Assembly: GCA_900546365.1 (NCBI GenBank)
Contig: URCF01000008.1
Location: 1-64,000 of the forward strand
Direction of reading: 5' to 3'
DNA length: 64,000 nucleotides
Source: an uncultured Porphyromonadaceae bacterium
Lineage (GTDB): Bacteria; Bacteroidota; Bacteroidia; Bacteroidales; Muribaculaceae
In this document: positions 1-9,026 of the stretch, piece by piece
How the letters are laid out: every line of letters starts with the position of its first letter
How positions within the stretch are numbered: the first letter of the stretch is position 1
Made by a program: the position numbers and the translations under genes
The notes under the pieces: generated by a model
Database searches by the model: none
Seen by the model: only the letters and a program-made list of their open reading frames with translations
What the model was told of the DNA's origin: nothing

Positions 1-387
1 GTTTGGCAAGTTGGTGGAGAGGGAAACCCTTCTGTCGAAGGCTTTCAGGAGTTTGCCATTGAACTGTCAGAATTATTAGATTTAGAACTGGGAGGATATT
101 ATTTCTCAAAACAAGGCTCTGAAGATATTGAATATGTTGGATTAGGAAAATACAAAAACAATCGATATGATTATTGTAAAACGGCAATTAATATAAAAGA
201 AAAACCTTGGCTTCATACCGATTACCGTTACCATACCAACTGGCATACACATCCATCCAGAGCAAGAACAATGGGTCGGTTTTTACCATCAAAACCGGAC
301 CAAAGGATAAGAGATCAGGAAAAGAAGGCAGAATTGGTATTATACCATATAATTCTAACCAAAGGATATCCCCCCATAAAATATTAA
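1..387 (+). CDS. Rhs-associated JAMM/JAB-like toxin, C-terminal part (runs off the left edge)
   Basis: An open frame enters from the left edge and stops at 385-387. The visible 128 residues contain NWHTHP followed by PSKPD, which fits the metal-binding HxH...SxxD core of JAMM/JAB proteases with a longer spacing than the canonical one, and end in ILTKGYPPIKY, a tail I associate with the JAB-like toxin 1 domain of Bacteroidales Rhs proteins. The likely role is a toxin tip carried by an Rhs shell and delivered to competitors. The Rhs shell itself must lie upstream of the window. A lipoprotein gene starts 2 bases after the stop, as expected for a toxin-immunity pair. The toxin assignment rests on motif and context; a related JAB peptidase is possible. 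Confidence 0.65.
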   Translation, partial: VWQVGGEGNPSVEGFQEFAIELSELLDLELGGYYFSKQGSEDIEYVGLGKYKNNRYDYCKTAINIKEKPWLHTDYRYHTNWHTHPSRARTMGRFLPSKPDQRIRDQEKKAELVLYHIILTKGYPPIKY

Positions 388-389
388 TT

Positions 390-980
390 ATGAAAAAGAC
401 AATCTTGCTATCAGTATTAATAATTTACTTAAGCGGTTGCGGACAATCATGGAAGGCCACATTGTCTTCAACTGGTGATTTTGATGCAATCGTGAATAAC
501 TGCATCACTGATTTCTCGCATACAAAAATGCACAAAAAATTTCAGGTATTTGAAATTAGCAAAATGATTTATGACAGTATTCCACCAGGGTATTTAGGGA
601 TTCGAATTACGCCAATATGTGGTGATAATAAAATTTTTGCATATCCTCAAGATACAATCGGGCTAAAAAAAGGAGCGCGAATCCCTACACGCTTCTTGGA
701 CGTTGAGGGAAAGCTTTATTGCTGGGATGATTCCACTGCGGAAATAACAGAGGAGTTATTCAATGTTTACAATCATTATGGTATATTGGACCAAACATGG
801 ATATATGAGATGTGTGGTATTTCTAAAGAATCTTCAGATGCTTACATCCTACAGAATTTAAATATACCGCCGCCATATACGATATATGAAAGGTTGCCAA
901 TAGCCATATATTTCATCAATAAACTGGACTACACAAAATATACGCGCAATATACCAAAACATTTAGATTTAAATCTGTAA
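390..980 (+). CDS. Small lipoprotein, candidate immunity protein of the JAB toxin
   Basis: A 196-residue protein beginning MKKTILLSVLIIYLSGCG: a short basic start, a hydrophobic stretch and a lipobox (LSGC), so it is predicted to be exported and lipidated. I chose ATG 390 because it gives a complete signal peptide; a longer frame opens at 207 but overlaps the toxin gene and adds no plausible sequence. It starts 2 bases after the toxin stop, so the two are translationally linked. I do not recognise a domain. Position and export suggest an immunity protein acting in the periplasm or at the outer membrane. The gene is visibly AT-rich compared with the Rhs and housekeeping DNA, which is usual for toxin-immunity cassettes. 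Confidence 0.65.
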   Translation: MKKTILLSVLIIYLSGCGQSWKATLSSTGDFDAIVNNCITDFSHTKMHKKFQVFEISKMIYDSIPPGYLGIRITPICGDNKIFAYPQDTIGLKKGARIPTRFLDVEGKLYCWDDSTAEITEELFNVYNHYGILDQTWIYEMCGISKESSDAYILQNLNIPPPYTIYERLPIAIYFINKLDYTKYTRNIPKHLDLNL

Positions 981-981
981 A

Positions 982-1887
982 TTGCACTCGGAAATCAACA
1001 GAAGCATGAAGCCGTACACCCAACATATCTCCAAGGATGCCAACCGCCGCAAGCACACCGCCAAAGAGCTCACCACCGACTTCGGCATCAACACCTACGA
1101 CTTCACCGCCCGCAGCCAATACCCAATGGCATCCCGCTTCGACCAACCCGACAAACTCTCGGATGTGAAACCATGGAACTCCCCTTACGCTTTCTGTGGC
1201 GGCGACCCCATCAACTATTCCGACCCAACCGGCATGAGGATTATCGCAGCAGAATCTGGTGGACCATTTTATGAATGGAAAGAAGTTGAGAGTCAATGGG
1301 CTTTTTATGACCATGATAATGTGGCTTATTCTGGAAACGATTCGTTTATGCTTACATTAACAGAAGCTCTGACTTCAATATCCAGCTGCGAAGAAGGTAT
1401 GCTTTTAGTATCAAGCTTAGTAAATAATGAAAATATAGCTATAATAAAACAAGGAGATAAATCACAATATGATGATTCAAATTTCACGGTTGAATGGAAT
1501 ACAAGTGGAGTCAGAAAGGATGGGACAAATGAGGGGGTACCAGTAGATGGAGACAAAATCGACAATAATCCAACGATAAATTTAGCACATGAACTTGCAC
1601 ACGTAGAATACGGTTGGAGTGGTTACGATAATAGCGAATGGTATAAAGAAATTGATGAACTAGGTTTCTTAAGACGACCTATCAAACGTTCAGAAATTTA
1701 CACAACATTCCATGAAAATTTAATCAGAAAACAATTCGGAAGTCCTTTAAGGACTTACTACAGCAAAGATTCCAATGGTGGTCGTCACGGTCTGATATTA
1801 GAAAATGGAGCAAGCCTATTTTTTGATATAAACGGCAAAATTCATTATAAAAAAATCAAAGATAAAAAACTGAGATATAGATTTTAA
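982..1887 (+). CDS. Orphan Rhs tip fused to an M91-family zinc metallopeptidase toxin
   Basis: Residues about 28-85 match the end of an Rhs core (KELTTDFGINTYDFTARS, then PYAFCGGDPINYSDPTG), the hinge after which variable toxin domains are attached. The remaining 215 residues carry HELAH (203-207) preceded by NPTINLA, and later ENLIRKQFGSPLRTYY, which is the pattern of M91 (NleD-type effector) metallopeptidases; Glu238 in RSEIY is the likely third zinc ligand. Only a sliver of Rhs core is left and there is no secretion signal, so this is an orphan cassette able to replace the tip of the upstream Rhs protein by recombination. The Rhs part is GC-rich and the toxin part AT-rich, changing at about 1240. 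The first codon is TTG at 982; ATG 1006 is an alternative, and the piece may not be translated on its own. Confidence 0.7.
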   Translation: MHSEINRSMKPYTQHISKDANRRKHTAKELTTDFGINTYDFTARSQYPMASRFDQPDKLSDVKPWNSPYAFCGGDPINYSDPTGMRIIAAESGGPFYEWKEVESQWAFYDHDNVAYSGNDSFMLTLTEALTSISSCEEGMLLVSSLVNNENIAIIKQGDKSQYDDSNFTVEWNTSGVRKDGTNEGVPVDGDKIDNNPTINLAHELAHVEYGWSGYDNSEWYKEIDELGFLRRPIKRSEIYTTFHENLIRKQFGSPLRTYYSKDSNGGRHGLILENGASLFFDINGKIHYKKIKDKKLRYRF

Positions 1888-1892
1888 TAACA

Positions 1893-2552
1893 ATGAAAAA
1901 AATCTTATTCGTACTATTAGGAATTATAATGGCGTGTTGTTCTACCAACAACTCACATAAACTATTCCGTAAAAAATATCCAAATACCAATCGTTTTTAT
2001 GCCGTATATTCCCCCAAGCCCTATAAATTCCAGGGATTTAAAAAATTTGATTTTCCATATAAATTCAACAAATTCACAGACCACAATCATCAAATGATCA
2101 ACACCATAATTGATTCTCTGAACTTTATAAATTGGGAATCGGATACAGTATATACCATATTATATTTACCAAGTAATTGCGTAATTTGGAACAATCATAC
2201 CGCATATAACATAAGCTGGAGACCAGTACGAGGACCTTATATTGTTTATTGTAAAGCGGATCCACTTAAGCAACATCTGATGTCGGAAGACTCAGCAAGG
2301 AATGAATCAAACAAACTATTTATATCTGCTTGGGCTCGAATTGATACTACAAAAATAAAAAATATCATGAACAGTTCCGGCATCCTTTCTAATCCGTTGC
2401 ATTTGAGTAAGTATGTAATCAATCAAAATAAAATTATAGAATATACTGAATATGTATTCGGTGATGGCATGGAATGGAGGCAAGACACTGCTTACTACAG
2501 ATCTACAAATTTCTATACCGACAAAGACGATTGGCATATGTTGGGTTATTAG
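1893..2552 (+). CDS. Lipoprotein, candidate immunity protein of the M91 toxin
   Basis: A 219-residue protein with a signal peptide and lipobox-like site (MKKILFVLLGIIMACCSTN), starting 5 bases after the M91 toxin gene. No known domain is recognised. It is AT-rich like the toxin domain and follows it directly, the arrangement of a cognate immunity gene. It does not resemble the first lipoprotein in sequence, as expected if each one binds a different toxin. Lipidation suggests protection in the periplasm or at the cell surface. Confidence 0.6.
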   Translation: MKKILFVLLGIIMACCSTNNSHKLFRKKYPNTNRFYAVYSPKPYKFQGFKKFDFPYKFNKFTDHNHQMINTIIDSLNFINWESDTVYTILYLPSNCVIWNNHTAYNISWRPVRGPYIVYCKADPLKQHLMSEDSARNESNKLFISAWARIDTTKIKNIMNSSGILSNPLHLSKYVINQNKIIEYTEYVFGDGMEWRQDTAYYRSTNFYTDKDDWHMLGY

Positions 2553-2562
2553 ATACATTATT

Positions 2563-2805
2563 ATGGACTTGATGCTTAAATCCAACAGATTCACGACCTT
2601 CCAAAGCGTTGCAACCCAAGAGGTGACGCTCGAAAGCTCTATGGACATACCGTCCGGACAGTTCTCGGGCAGGGACTTCGGCTACGATGCAGCCGGGGCG
2701 CTGACGAGGGATGTGTCGCGCAACATAGCCAACATTGATTACTATTTCAACGGCATGCCGTTCCTGGTGGGAACGATGGAGGGCGACTGCATCAGCTATG
2801 TTTAA
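2563..2805 (+). pseudogene. Decayed Rhs/YD-repeat fragment
   Basis: The frame reads FGYDAAGALTRDVSRNIANI and then DYYFNGMPFLVG, the spacing of an Rhs YD-repeat in Bacteroidales, and stops abruptly after GDCISYV where an intact repeat would go on with a tyrosine-rich segment. It has neither an Rhs shell upstream nor a toxin downstream. GC content rises again relative to the lipoprotein before it. I read it as a relic of another orphan cassette, left by recombination between Rhs copies. Translation is unlikely. Confidence 0.6.
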
Positions 2806-2828
2806 ATATGGGCGGTGGATAAAAAAAA

Positions 2829-2860
2829 TTTGGTGGGATGGGGAATTATGCATACCTTTG
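2829..2860 (+). promoter_or_regulatory. Bacteroidota promoter of metK
   Basis: TTTG at 2829-2832, a 20-base spacer and TACCTTTG at 2853-2860 match the Bacteroidota housekeeping promoter TTTG-N19-21-TAnnTTTG. Transcription should start just before the SAM-II aptamer, giving a leader of about 170 bases. Confidence 0.8.
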
Positions 2861-2872
2861 CCTCACAATTCC

Positions 2873-2925
2873 GAAAGTGGACAAATTTGGCTGCTTGCAA
2901 CCACTTCCAAAAAAATGCTAAAACC
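2873..2925 (+). ncRNA. SAM-II riboswitch aptamer in the metK leader
   Basis: Stem P1 is AAGTGG (2875-2880) with CCACTT (2901-2906). The 20-base loop holds AAATTTGG and ends in TTGCAA directly before the 3' arm. After the stem, CCAAA (2907-2911) can pair with TTTGG in the loop (2886-2890) to make the pseudoknot, and GCTAAAA follows at 2917-2923. The TTGCAA before the 3' arm and the downstream GCTAAAA are the signature conserved positions of SAM-II (metA element). It precedes S-adenosylmethionine synthetase, the gene expected to be repressed when SAM is abundant. Confidence 0.85.
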
Positions 2926-2934
2926 GCACAACCG

Positions 2935-2999
2935 CCCTCTTCCAGAGGGTTGACACTGCATCCGGCTTTGGCATTTATGGTCAAGGCCGCTATTTTTTT
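2935..2999 (+). terminator. Hairpin and intrinsic-terminator-like element between SAM-II and metK
   Basis: A hairpin CCCTCT-TCC-AGAGGG (2935-2949) is followed by CGGCTTTG (2963-2970) pairing, with one G-U, to CAAGGCCG (2982-2989), then TA and seven T (2993-2999). The second stem plus T-run looks like a Rho-independent terminator upstream of metK. SAM-II elements are usually described as controlling translation, so attenuation here is an inference. Confidence 0.5.
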
Positions 3000-3038
3000 G
3001 CCACGTTCGGACTCTGAACTTGACTAAAAAACATCATT

Positions 3039-4361
3039 ATGTCACACAAAAACTATCTATTCACATCAGAATCAGTGTCGGAAGGGCATCCCGACAAAGT
3101 GGCCGACCAGATATCGGATGCTGTGCTTGACGAATTTCTCGCCTACGACCCCTCGTCAAAGGTGGCCTGCGAAACCCTTGTCACCACCGGCCAGGTGGTG
3201 GTGGCTGGCGAGGTGAAGAGCCAGTCGTATGTTGACCTCATGGAGGTGACCCGCAGAGTGATCAAGCGCATCGGGTACGACCGCAGCGACCTCAAGTTTG
3301 ATGCCGAGGCGTGCGGAGTGCTCTCCGCCCTCCACGAGCAGAGTCAGGACATCAACCGAGGCGTGGAGCGTGCCGAAGCCGAAGAGCAGGGTGCCGGCGA
3401 CCAGGGTATGATGTTTGGCTACGCATGCAACGAGACCGACAACTATATGCCTGTGGCTCTTGACCTGAGCCATCGCCTGCTCATGGAGCTGGCCGACATA
3501 CGCCGCGAAGCCAACGAGATGACCTATATCGACGCTTCCGGTGCGCGCCGCACATACCTCCGCCCCGACTCCAAGAGTCAGGTGACTGTGGAGTACACCC
3601 CCGAGGGGTACCCTGTGAGGGTGGACACTATAGTAATCTCCACACAGCACGATGAGTTCATACTCCCCGATGCCAACCGCACCCAGGCCGAGGCCGACAT
3701 CGAGATGCAACGCATCATCACCGAGGATGTGCGCCGGGTACTTATTCCGCGCCTCAAAGCCAAGCTGCCGCAGAAAGTGGCCACGCTGATAGGCGATGAC
3801 TACAAGCTGTATGTCAACCCCACCGGCAAATTTGTCATCGGCGGCCCCCACGGCGACACCGGCCTCACCGGACGCAAAATCATTGTGGACACCTACGGTG
3901 GCCGCGGTGCGCACGGCGGCGGAGCATTCTCCGGCAAAGACCCCTCCAAGGTGGACCGCTCGGCAGCATACGCCGCACGCCACATCGCTCGCAACCTTGT
4001 GGAGGCCGGAGTGGCCGACCGGGCTCTAGTGCAGGTGGCCTACGCCATCGGTGTGGCGCAGCCCGTGAGCCTGTATGTCAACACCGAAGGCACCGCAAAG
4101 GTAAACCTGAGCGATGCCGAGATATCCAAAATTGTGGCCGACAATGTGGACATGCGCCCCGCAGCCATCGAACGCCGTCTCAAGCTACGCACCCCGATAT
4201 ATGAGGAAACAGCATCCTACGGCCACATGGGACGCACCCCGCGCACCGTCACCAAAACATTCCACTCCCGCTACGAAGGCACCCGCACCATGGATGTGGA
4301 ACTGTTCACCTGGGAGAAAAACGACCTTGTGCCGCTGTTCAAAAACCTCTTCAAGCTCTAA
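3039..4361 (+). CDS. metK: S-adenosylmethionine synthetase
   Basis: Makes S-adenosylmethionine from methionine and ATP in the cytosol, feeding methylation and polyamine pathways. The 440-residue protein begins with the family signature region (SEGHPDK at residues 14-20) and has the glycine-rich [13 protein letters not shown] near residue 268 and [12 protein letters not shown] shortly after, both metal- and phosphate-binding loops of the family. It is longer than the E. coli enzyme (about 384 residues), as in other Bacteroidales. It appears to be transcribed alone from the promoter at 2829 through the SAM-II leader, so product feedback is expected. Confidence 0.97.
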   Translation: MSHKNYLFTSESVSEGHPDKVADQISDAVLDEFLAYDPSSKVACETLVTTGQVVVAGEVKSQSYVDLMEVTRRVIKRIGYDRSDLKFDAEACGVLSALHEQSQDINRGVERAEAEEQGAGDQGMMFGYACNETDNYMPVALDLSHRLLMELADIRREANEMTYIDASGARRTYLRPDSKSQVTVEYTPEGYPVRVDTIVISTQHDEFILPDANRTQAEADIEMQRIITEDVRRVLIPRLKAKLPQKVATLIGDDYKLYVNPTGKFVIGGPHGDTGLTGRKIIVDTYGGRGAHGGGAFSGKDPSKVDRSAAYAARHIARNLVEAGVADRALVQVAYAIGVAQPVSLYVNTEGTAKVNLSDAEISKIVADNVDMRPAAIERRLKLRTPIYEETASYGHMGRTPRTVTKTFHSRYEGTRTMDVELFTWEKNDLVPLFKNLFKL

Positions 4362-4396
4362 AAAAGCCATTTGCCACGTTCCCACCTGCAAAATAT

Positions 4397-4427
4397 TTTG
4401 AATGGTGAGAAAAAAATAGTATCTTTG
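4397..4427 (+). promoter_or_regulatory. Promoter of the ppiD-like gene
   Basis: TTTG (4397-4400), 19-base spacer, TATCTTTG (4420-4427). The leader to the ATG at 4525 is about 90 bases. Confidence 0.8.
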
Positions 4428-4524
4428 TGCGCTTATTGCCCTAAGCAAGCCAAGCTCAGGCGATAGGCGCACATCCTTTTATTCGTGAAAAAACAAAAAA
4501 ACAAAAAATCATACTAAAAACTAA

Positions 4525-6600
4525 ATGGCAACATTAGAGAAAATCAGAAGCAAATCAGTGCTTTTGCTCGTAATCATCGGAGTGGCCCTGCTGGCGTTCA
4601 TTCTCGGTGACTTCTTCAATTCCGGCCGCACCCTGTTCGGCCCCGGCACCACAGTGGCTAAAGTTGATGGCAAATCTATCGATGTGCAGGAATTCCAGCG
4701 CAGAGTGGAGCAGGCCAACCAGCAGATGCAGAACTCCGGCCGCAAAATAGACCAGGCAGCTCTCCAGCAGCAGGTGCTCAACGAAATGGTATTTGAAACC
4801 CTGTATAAAGACGAAGTCAGCAAACTCGGCCTCACCGTCACCGACTCCGAGCTGTCGGAAGCAATGTTTGGCAGCGGTGCCGAGATGCTCAACCGCATGG
4901 TGCAGCAGCAGTATGGCCTGGAGTCAGCACAGCAGTTCCATGACATGGCCTTCAACCCCGACAAATACGGTGTGCCCGCCGAAACTGCCCAGCAGCTGCA
5001 GGCCGCCTGGATCAACCTCGAGAACCAGACCGAAGAAGGGTTGCTCCAGCAGAAGTTCAACAACCTGTTTAGCGGTGTGTTCGTTGCCAACGAACTCGAC
5101 GCCAAGTCAATGTATGACGACAACACCACCACTTCCCATGTGGCATACGTGAACAAACCTTTCAGCTCGCTCCCCGACGACCAGTTTGAAGTGAGCGATG
5201 CCGAAGTGGAAAAAGAATGGAACGCCACCAAGCAGATGTATGCCCTCCCCGAAGAAGCACGCACCATCAGCTACGTGGCTGTTGACATCGTTCCCTCCGC
5301 CGAGGATATCGCTGCCGCACAGAACGCTGTCAACACAGTACTCACCGGCCTCAACACCACCGAGGGTCTCGCCGCTCTTGACGGCAAGAACGAATTTGTG
5401 GCCGACCGTCAGCGCGTGGCATCCTCGCAGATCCGCGATGCACGCCTCAAAGCGTTTGCCGACAGCGCCGCCGCCGGCAAAGCATCCATCATCAACCGCA
5501 TGGGCAACGATATCACATTGGCAAAAATGTTTGGCCGCACCAGTGAAGTTGACTCCATCAACGTGGACATGGTGGCTGTACAGGGCAGCAAAGCCGAGCT
5601 CGACTCCGTGCTCACCGCCCTCAACAACGGCACCTCCATCTCCGACCTCGGCAACAAGTTTGCCGGAGTACAGGGTGCTCAGGACAGCATCTGGATCTCG
5701 ATGCTCGACCCCCAGATTGTCCAGTACAAAGAAACACTCCTCAACGCCCCTGCCGGACGCTTCTTCAATCCCGACACAACCGCCACTGCCAACGGCGGCT
5801 ACCTGTTCCGCGTGAAGCAGCGTCGCGCAGCTGTGCCTGTGGTGGACCTCGCGGTGATCAACTACACCATCGAGCCCTCCAACGCCACCGTCAACAATCT
5901 TGAGAGCGCCCTCAACAAATTCCTGAGCGAGAACACCACCGCCGAGCAGTTTGCTTCCAACGCAGCCGCCGCAGGCTACCAGGCGTTCCCCGCCACAGTC
6001 AGCGCCTCCACCCCCATGCTCACCGGCATGGACGACACCCGAAGCGTGATTGCTTGGGCCATGGACGCAAAGAAAGGTAAAGTATCCCCAATCTTCGGTG
6101 ACGAGCAGACCGGCCGCTTCGTGGCTGCCGCCCTCACCGATATATATAAGGACTACACCCCCGCCCGCGACCCCCAGGTGAAAGCAGCCCTCACAGCCAA
6201 AGTGCGCAACGACAAGAAAGCCAAGGCTCTAATCGACCAGTACAACGGCAAAGCCAACGACCTCGCAGGATATGCCGCTCTCATGGCTGTGCCCGTGGAT
6301 AGCGCCAACGTTGTATTCGGTCAAATAAATCCGTTCAACACCGGCTTCGCAGGCTCCGAAGTGGCCGCACGCGCTTCTGTTGCCGCCAAGGGTGCACTCG
6401 TAGGCCCTATGCAGGGCAGCAACGGTGTTGTTGTGCTTCAAGTGGTGAATGTGGACAAAGAAGGTCGCCCCTACTCCTTCGATGAGTCTTCAGCACTCTA
6501 TGCCCGCAACCGCGGCAGCTACGCCCTCGGACGCAACATCCAGCAGGTGCTTCTGGGCAACAAGAAAGTGAAGAACAACATCCTCACATTCTTCAAATAA
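4525..6600 (+). CDS. PpiD/SurA-like periplasmic folding factor
   Basis: A 691-residue membrane-anchored periplasmic chaperone of the SurA_N/PpiD family, expected to help fold outer-membrane and secreted proteins. A single N-terminal transmembrane helix (residues 11-28, VLLLVIIGVALLAFILGD) is followed by the conserved chaperone segment around TVAKVDGKSIDVQEF. The middle, about residues 340-450, lies where the parvulin-type isomerase domain sits in the family but its motifs are weak to my eye, so isomerase activity is uncertain. Length fits Bacteroidales homologues of about 700 residues. It has its own promoter and ends at a strong terminator, so it is monocistronic. Confidence 0.88.
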   Translation: MATLEKIRSKSVLLLVIIGVALLAFILGDFFNSGRTLFGPGTTVAKVDGKSIDVQEFQRRVEQANQQMQNSGRKIDQAALQQQVLNEMVFETLYKDEVSKLGLTVTDSELSEAMFGSGAEMLNRMVQQQYGLESAQQFHDMAFNPDKYGVPAETAQQLQAAWINLENQTEEGLLQQKFNNLFSGVFVANELDAKSMYDDNTTTSHVAYVNKPFSSLPDDQFEVSDAEVEKEWNATKQMYALPEEARTISYVAVDIVPSAEDIAAAQNAVNTVLTGLNTTEGLAALDGKNEFVADRQRVASSQIRDARLKAFADSAAAGKASIINRMGNDITLAKMFGRTSEVDSINVDMVAVQGSKAELDSVLTALNNGTSISDLGNKFAGVQGAQDSIWISMLDPQIVQYKETLLNAPAGRFFNPDTTATANGGYLFRVKQRRAAVPVVDLAVINYTIEPSNATVNNLESALNKFLSENTTAEQFASNAAAAGYQAFPATVSASTPMLTGMDDTRSVIAWAMDAKKGKVSPIFGDEQTGRFVAAALTDIYKDYTPARDPQVKAALTAKVRNDKKAKALIDQYNGKANDLAGYAALMAVPVDSANVVFGQINPFNTGFAGSEVAARASVAAKGALVGPMQGSNGVVVLQVVNVDKEGRPYSFDESSALYARNRGSYALGRNIQQVLLGNKKVKNNILTFFK

Positions 6601-6626
6601 TCCCCGCAGCACTTTAACGATACACC

Positions 6627-6662
6627 GTCGGACCCGGGGAACCCCGGGCCCGACTTTTTTTT
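6627..6662 (+). terminator. Rho-independent terminator after the ppiD-like gene
   Basis: A GC-rich stem of 13 positions with one mismatch (6627-6639 with 6642-6654) and a 2-base loop, followed by eight T. Confidence 0.92.
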
Positions 6663-6677
6663 AACCACACGCATCCC

Positions 6678-7955
6678 ATGAAATCAATCAAGGAACTATA
6701 TCGCATCGGCACCGGCCCCTCGTCAAGCCACACCATGGGTCCGCGCTATGCCGCCACCGCTTTTGCCAAGCGCCATCCCGAGGCAGCGCGGTTTGAAGTG
6801 ACACTCTTCGGCTCGCTCGCCGCCACAGGCAAAGGCCACCTCACAGATGTGGCCATCGAAGACTCGCTCACCCCGGTGGCCCCGGTCAACATTGACTGGC
6901 AACCGTCGGTGTTCCTGCCGTTCCACCCCAACGGCATGAGATTCCGTTCGTTTGACACCGAAGGCAAGCAAACCGACGAGTGGACCGTGTACAGCATCGG
7001 CGGCGGCGAGCTCGCCGAGGAAGGTGTGGCCCGCCAAGGAGGACCCGATGTGTATGAAATGAGCCACCTCACCGACATCCTCGAATGGTGCAGCGACAAT
7101 GGGTGCGCCCTGTGGGAATATGTGGAGCAGCGCGAAGGTCCGCAGATATGGGACTACCTCTCCACCGTGTGGCAGACAATGCGCCGCGCCGTGGAGCGAG
7201 GTCTCGACCACGAAGGCGTGCTCCCCGGCCCGCTCAAGCTCCCTCGACGCGCCACCACCTACCATGTGCGCGCCTCTGGCTACAAAAGCAACCTCCAGTC
7301 GCGTGGACTTGTGTTTGCCTACGCTCTGGCCGTGAGCGAGGAAAATGCAAGTGGCGGCGAGATTGTCACAGCACCCACCTGCGGCTCATGCGGTGTGATT
7401 CCCGCAGTGCTCTACCATCTCCAGAAAAGCCGCGATTTCTCAGAGGCAAGGATACTCCGCGCCCTCGCCACCGCCGGACTGATAGGCAACATCGTGAAGC
7501 ACAACGCATCGATTGCCGGAGCCGAAGTGGGATGTCAGGGCGAAGTGGGAGTGGCTTGCGCCATGGCCGCCGGCGCCGCCAATCAGCTGTTTGGCGGAAG
7601 CCCCGCGCAGGTGGAATACGCAGCTGAAATGGGTCTCGAGCACCATCTCGGCATGACCTGCGACCCCGTGTGCGGGCTGGTGCAGATCCCGTGCATCGAG
7701 CGCAACGCCTACGCCGCCGCCCGAGCCCTCGATGCCAACCTCTACTCCGCTTTCACCGATGGCGAACACCGTGTGTCGTTCGACCGCGTGGTGGATGTGA
7801 TGAAGCAAACCGGACACGACCTCCCCTCCATTTACAAGGAGACTGGCGAAGGCGGATTGGCCCGCACATGGCAGGCTCCCTCCGCTCGCTCCGTGCGTCA
7901 GAAAATCGCCGACGAGCTGGCCGCAAAAGCCAATATTCCAACCGACAACGGATGA
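6678..7955 (+). CDS. sdaA: L-serine ammonia-lyase (single-chain, iron-sulfur type)
   Basis: Deaminates L-serine to pyruvate and ammonia using an oxygen-sensitive [4Fe-4S] cluster. [12 protein letters not shown] at residues 11-22 is the family signature at the start of the beta domain. The C-terminal alpha domain shows [14 protein letters not shown] near residue 232 and [19 protein letters not shown] near residue 325, with the cysteines expected to hold the cluster. Beta and alpha domains are fused in one 425-residue chain, as in many gut bacteria. It begins 15 bases after the terminator; I see no convincing promoter motif in that gap. Confidence 0.93.
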   Translation: MKSIKELYRIGTGPSSSHTMGPRYAATAFAKRHPEAARFEVTLFGSLAATGKGHLTDVAIEDSLTPVAPVNIDWQPSVFLPFHPNGMRFRSFDTEGKQTDEWTVYSIGGGELAEEGVARQGGPDVYEMSHLTDILEWCSDNGCALWEYVEQREGPQIWDYLSTVWQTMRRAVERGLDHEGVLPGPLKLPRRATTYHVRASGYKSNLQSRGLVFAYALAVSEENASGGEIVTAPTCGSCGVIPAVLYHLQKSRDFSEARILRALATAGLIGNIVKHNASIAGAEVGCQGEVGVACAMAAGAANQLFGGSPAQVEYAAEMGLEHHLGMTCDPVCGLVQIPCIERNAYAAARALDANLYSAFTDGEHRVSFDRVVDVMKQTGHDLPSIYKETGEGGLARTWQAPSARSVRQKIADELAAKANIPTDNG

Positions 7956-7981
7956 TTGCGCAGCAAATAGATGCCAAATAA

Positions 7982-8013
7982 TTTGCGCATTGGAATAAAA
8001 AACCGTACCTTTG
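7982..8013 (+). promoter_or_regulatory. Promoter of greA and the HIT gene
   Basis: TTTG (7982-7985), 20-base spacer, TACCTTTG (8006-8013). It gives a leader of about 110 bases before greA; I recognise no riboswitch in it. Confidence 0.8.
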
Positions 8014-8123
8014 TCACAGAACATAAATGAAAAGCCAACGCTTTTCACTCTACGTTGGGGTCCCTGGCAACGCTCGGGATTCCAAAATTTTTCAATAGTA
8101 TCAACAAACTAAAACCACATATT

Positions 8124-8594
8124 ATGCCAATCACTTACATGACCAAGGAAGGCTACAAAAAGAAAATGGAAGAGATAGCCTACCTCGAATCTGTGAAACG
8201 ACCCGAAATATCCCGAGCCATCGCCGAAGCCCGCGACAAAGGCGACCTTTCGGAAAACTCTGAATACGATGCAGCAAAAGAAGCCCAAGGTATGCTCGAG
8301 ATGAAAATCTCTCAGCTCAAAGACCTCGTGGCAAGCGCCCGCATCATCGACGACAGCAACCTCAACACCGAGGAAGTGCAGATACTCAACCGCGTGAAAA
8401 TCCGCAACACCGCCAACGGCATGACTATGGAATACACCATCGTAGCCGACTCCGAGGCCAACCTCAAGGAGAAGAAAATCGGCACCTCCACCCCCATCGC
8501 CCAGGGTCTGCTCGGACACAAACTCGGCGAAGTGGTAGAGATCAAAGTGCCCGCCGGAATGATGAAATTTGAAATCGTTGAAATAGCTTTCTGA
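8124..8594 (+). CDS. greA: Transcription elongation factor GreA
   Basis: Rescues backtracked RNA polymerase by stimulating transcript cleavage. The 156-residue protein has the N-terminal coiled coil with the acidic tip (EARDKGDLSENSEYDAAKEA, residues 31-50) that enters the polymerase channel, and the C-terminal FKBP-like domain ending in GEVVEIKVPAGMMKFEIVEI. ATG 8124 is chosen because homologues start at about MTKEGYKK; the frame stays open upstream from a TTG at 8055 but that stretch is leader. The HIT gene follows after 2 bases, in the same operon. Confidence 0.96.
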   Translation: MPITYMTKEGYKKKMEEIAYLESVKRPEISRAIAEARDKGDLSENSEYDAAKEAQGMLEMKISQLKDLVASARIIDDSNLNTEEVQILNRVKIRNTANGMTMEYTIVADSEANLKEKKIGTSTPIAQGLLGHKLGEVVEIKVPAGMMKFEIVEIAF

Positions 8595-8596
8595 CC

Positions 8597-8998
8597 ATGC
8601 CCACCATTTTTTCACGCATCATAGCCGGAGAGATCCCGTGCTACAAGATTGCCGAAAACGATAAGTTTTTCGCTTTTCTTGACATCAACCCGGTGGCTCC
8701 CGGACACACACTCATCGTACCCAAAAAGGAGAACGACTATATTTTCAACATCGACGATGATGATTTCCAGGCCATGCACCTTTTTGCCAAACGTGTGGCC
8801 ACAGGTCTCAAGGAAGCGATGCCGTGCAAGCGCATCGGTGTGGCAGTGATTGGCCTCGAAGTGCCCCATGCCCACATCCACCTCATCCCCATCACCACTG
8901 AGGCCGACATGGATTTCCACCACAAGCTCACTCTTCCCGCCGAGCAGATGCAGGAGATTGCAGCGAAAGTGAGCGAAGCCGTGGCAAGACACCTCTGA
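8597..8998 (+). CDS. HIT family nucleotide hydrolase
   Basis: A 133-residue histidine-triad protein of the Hint branch, which hydrolyse purine nucleoside phosphoramidates and similar mononucleotides. The triad is VPHAHIHLIPI with His91, His93 and His95; the N-terminal FSRIIAGEIPCYKI is typical. It lies 2 bases after greA, a pairing common in Bacteroidales. The biological substrate is unknown. Confidence 0.93.
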   Translation: MPTIFSRIIAGEIPCYKIAENDKFFAFLDINPVAPGHTLIVPKKENDYIFNIDDDDFQAMHLFAKRVATGLKEAMPCKRIGVAVIGLEVPHAHIHLIPITTEADMDFHHKLTLPAEQMQEIAAKVSEAVARHL

Positions 8999-9026
8999 CC
9001 CCCTCCTCTACTCCCAACCGTATCGA

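Noticed and set aside
2806..3038. Small open frames (70-72 codons) between the Rhs relic and metK
   Set aside because: They run through the promoter and the SAM-II aptamer; the RNA features explain the sequence better.
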